From an uncultured Treponema sp. (GTDB lineage: Bacteria > Spirochaetota > Spirochaetia > Treponematales > Treponemataceae): DNA of 5,681 nucleotides. The DNA lies in contig CAMWPF010000111.1 of assembly GCA_947176045.1 (NCBI GenBank), positions 1 through 5,681 of the forward strand, given 5' to 3'. The notes below the pieces were generated by a model, which had not been told where the DNA came from, searched no databases, and saw only the letters and a program-made list of their open reading frames with translations. Every line of letters starts with the position of its first letter. Positions within the stretch are counted from its first letter, which is position 1. A program made the position numbers and the translations under genes. Shown here piece after piece: positions 5,592 to 5,681 of this stretch.

Positions 5592-5681
5592 TCGATACGA
5601 TGGGGTTACCTCATGCTATAGCCGTAACGGCCGCTAATGTTACAGACCGGGATGGAGCCATCCAGATGATCCTTCTTAATC
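5552..5681 (+). CDS. IS5-family transposase, -1 frame continuation (ORF B), truncated by window edge
   Basis: The -1 frame opens after TGA at 5549-5551 and stays open to the right edge. From base 5564 it reads VSGIKRHVVVDTMGLPHAI followed by AVTAANVTDRDGAIQMILLN, the expected continuation of IS5-family transposases after GYDAGKK. The Asp in NVTD (residue 157 of the joined protein) should be the second catalytic carboxylate. The final Glu and the C-terminus lie outside the window. I see no independent start codon with a ribosome-binding site before the conserved region, so expression probably depends on frameshifting from ORF A. If no frameshifting occurs, the transposase is dead. Confidence 0.8.
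5558..5564 (+). promoter_or_regulatory. Candidate -1 ribosomal frameshift site (G AAA AAG) in the transposase
   Basis: In the ORF A frame the codons are GGG AAA AAG TAT. Slipping back one base on AAA/AAG gives GGG AAA AAA GTA, which joins GYDAGKK exactly to VSGIKRH, the family sequence. The run GAAAAAG resembles the A_AAA_AAG slippery motif used by several IS families, differing in the first base. A simple loss of one A from an A6 run would look the same. Confidence 0.5.

Larger units (their letters stand above)
5102..5681 (+). mobile_element. IS5-family insertion sequence, left part
   Basis: The element starts at about GAGCCTGTTT (5102), where the AsmA-like coding pattern ends, and continues past the right edge. 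The preceding TAA (5099-5101), or TA within it, could be one copy of the short target duplication made by IS5-family elements. The right end, the other inverted repeat and the second target copy are not in the window, so the exact boundary is inferred. Codon and base usage become visibly more AT-rich than in the host genes, which fits recent acquisition. It carries a promoter, a 76-nt leader and a DDE transposase in two frames. Confidence 0.85.

Noticed and set aside
1..5681. Search for CRISPR repeats, tRNA or rRNA genes, toxin-antitoxin pairs or phage genes
   Set aside because: No regularly spaced repeats, cloverleaf-like sequence or recognisable defence or phage protein was seen. The window is housekeeping genes plus one IS end.

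Overview
The window looks like a chromosomal segment of a GC-rich Treponema-type spirochaete, carrying the left end of a lower-GC insertion sequence at its right edge. The host assignment rests on several features seen together: a single-repeat PUR-alpha/DUF3276-type nucleic-acid-binding protein, a dehydroquinate synthase and a cysteine desulfurase whose motif variants resemble Treponema proteins as I remember them, and an exported protein of a family I associate with Treponema. This is recognition from memory, not a database result.

Layout, left to right. (1) 1-272, plus strand: the C-terminal part of ribonuclease HII, whose start is outside the window. (2) 298-708, minus strand: a PUR-alpha-like DNA/RNA-binding protein that converges on rnhB. 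It has its own well-formed promoter, and a 6+6 bp palindrome lies over the -10 element. (3) 805-4447, minus strand: a compact, probably co-transcribed cluster in the order thymidylate kinase (tmk), exported hypothetical protein, 3-dehydroquinate synthase (aroB), NifS/IscS-type cysteine desulfurase. The first junction is a GTGA stop/start overlap, the second leaves 1 nt if aroB starts at 3187, and the third is 34 nt. (4) 4448-4616: a divergent regulatory region with a promoter for tmk, tandem 9-bp repeats and a possible 14-codon leader frame. (5) 4617-5101, plus strand: the N-terminal part of a membrane-anchored AsmA-like protein, cut off by an insertion. (6) 5102 to the right edge: the left end of an IS5-family element, with an internal promoter and a transposase split between two frames at an A-rich run (G AAA AAG). 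The IS continues beyond the window.

The minus-strand cluster combines unrelated housekeeping functions: dTTP supply (tmk), aromatic precursor synthesis (aroB) and sulfur mobilisation (cysteine desulfurase), plus a small exported protein of unknown role. I see no wholly new multi-gene system. The points most worth a second look are the -1 frameshift in the transposase, the Lys-to-Thr change in the Tmk P-loop, the exported unknown protein inside a cytosolic operon, the palindrome on the PUR promoter, and the arrangement of repeats and promoter at the IS end. No tRNA, rRNA, CRISPR array or riboswitch was recognised.
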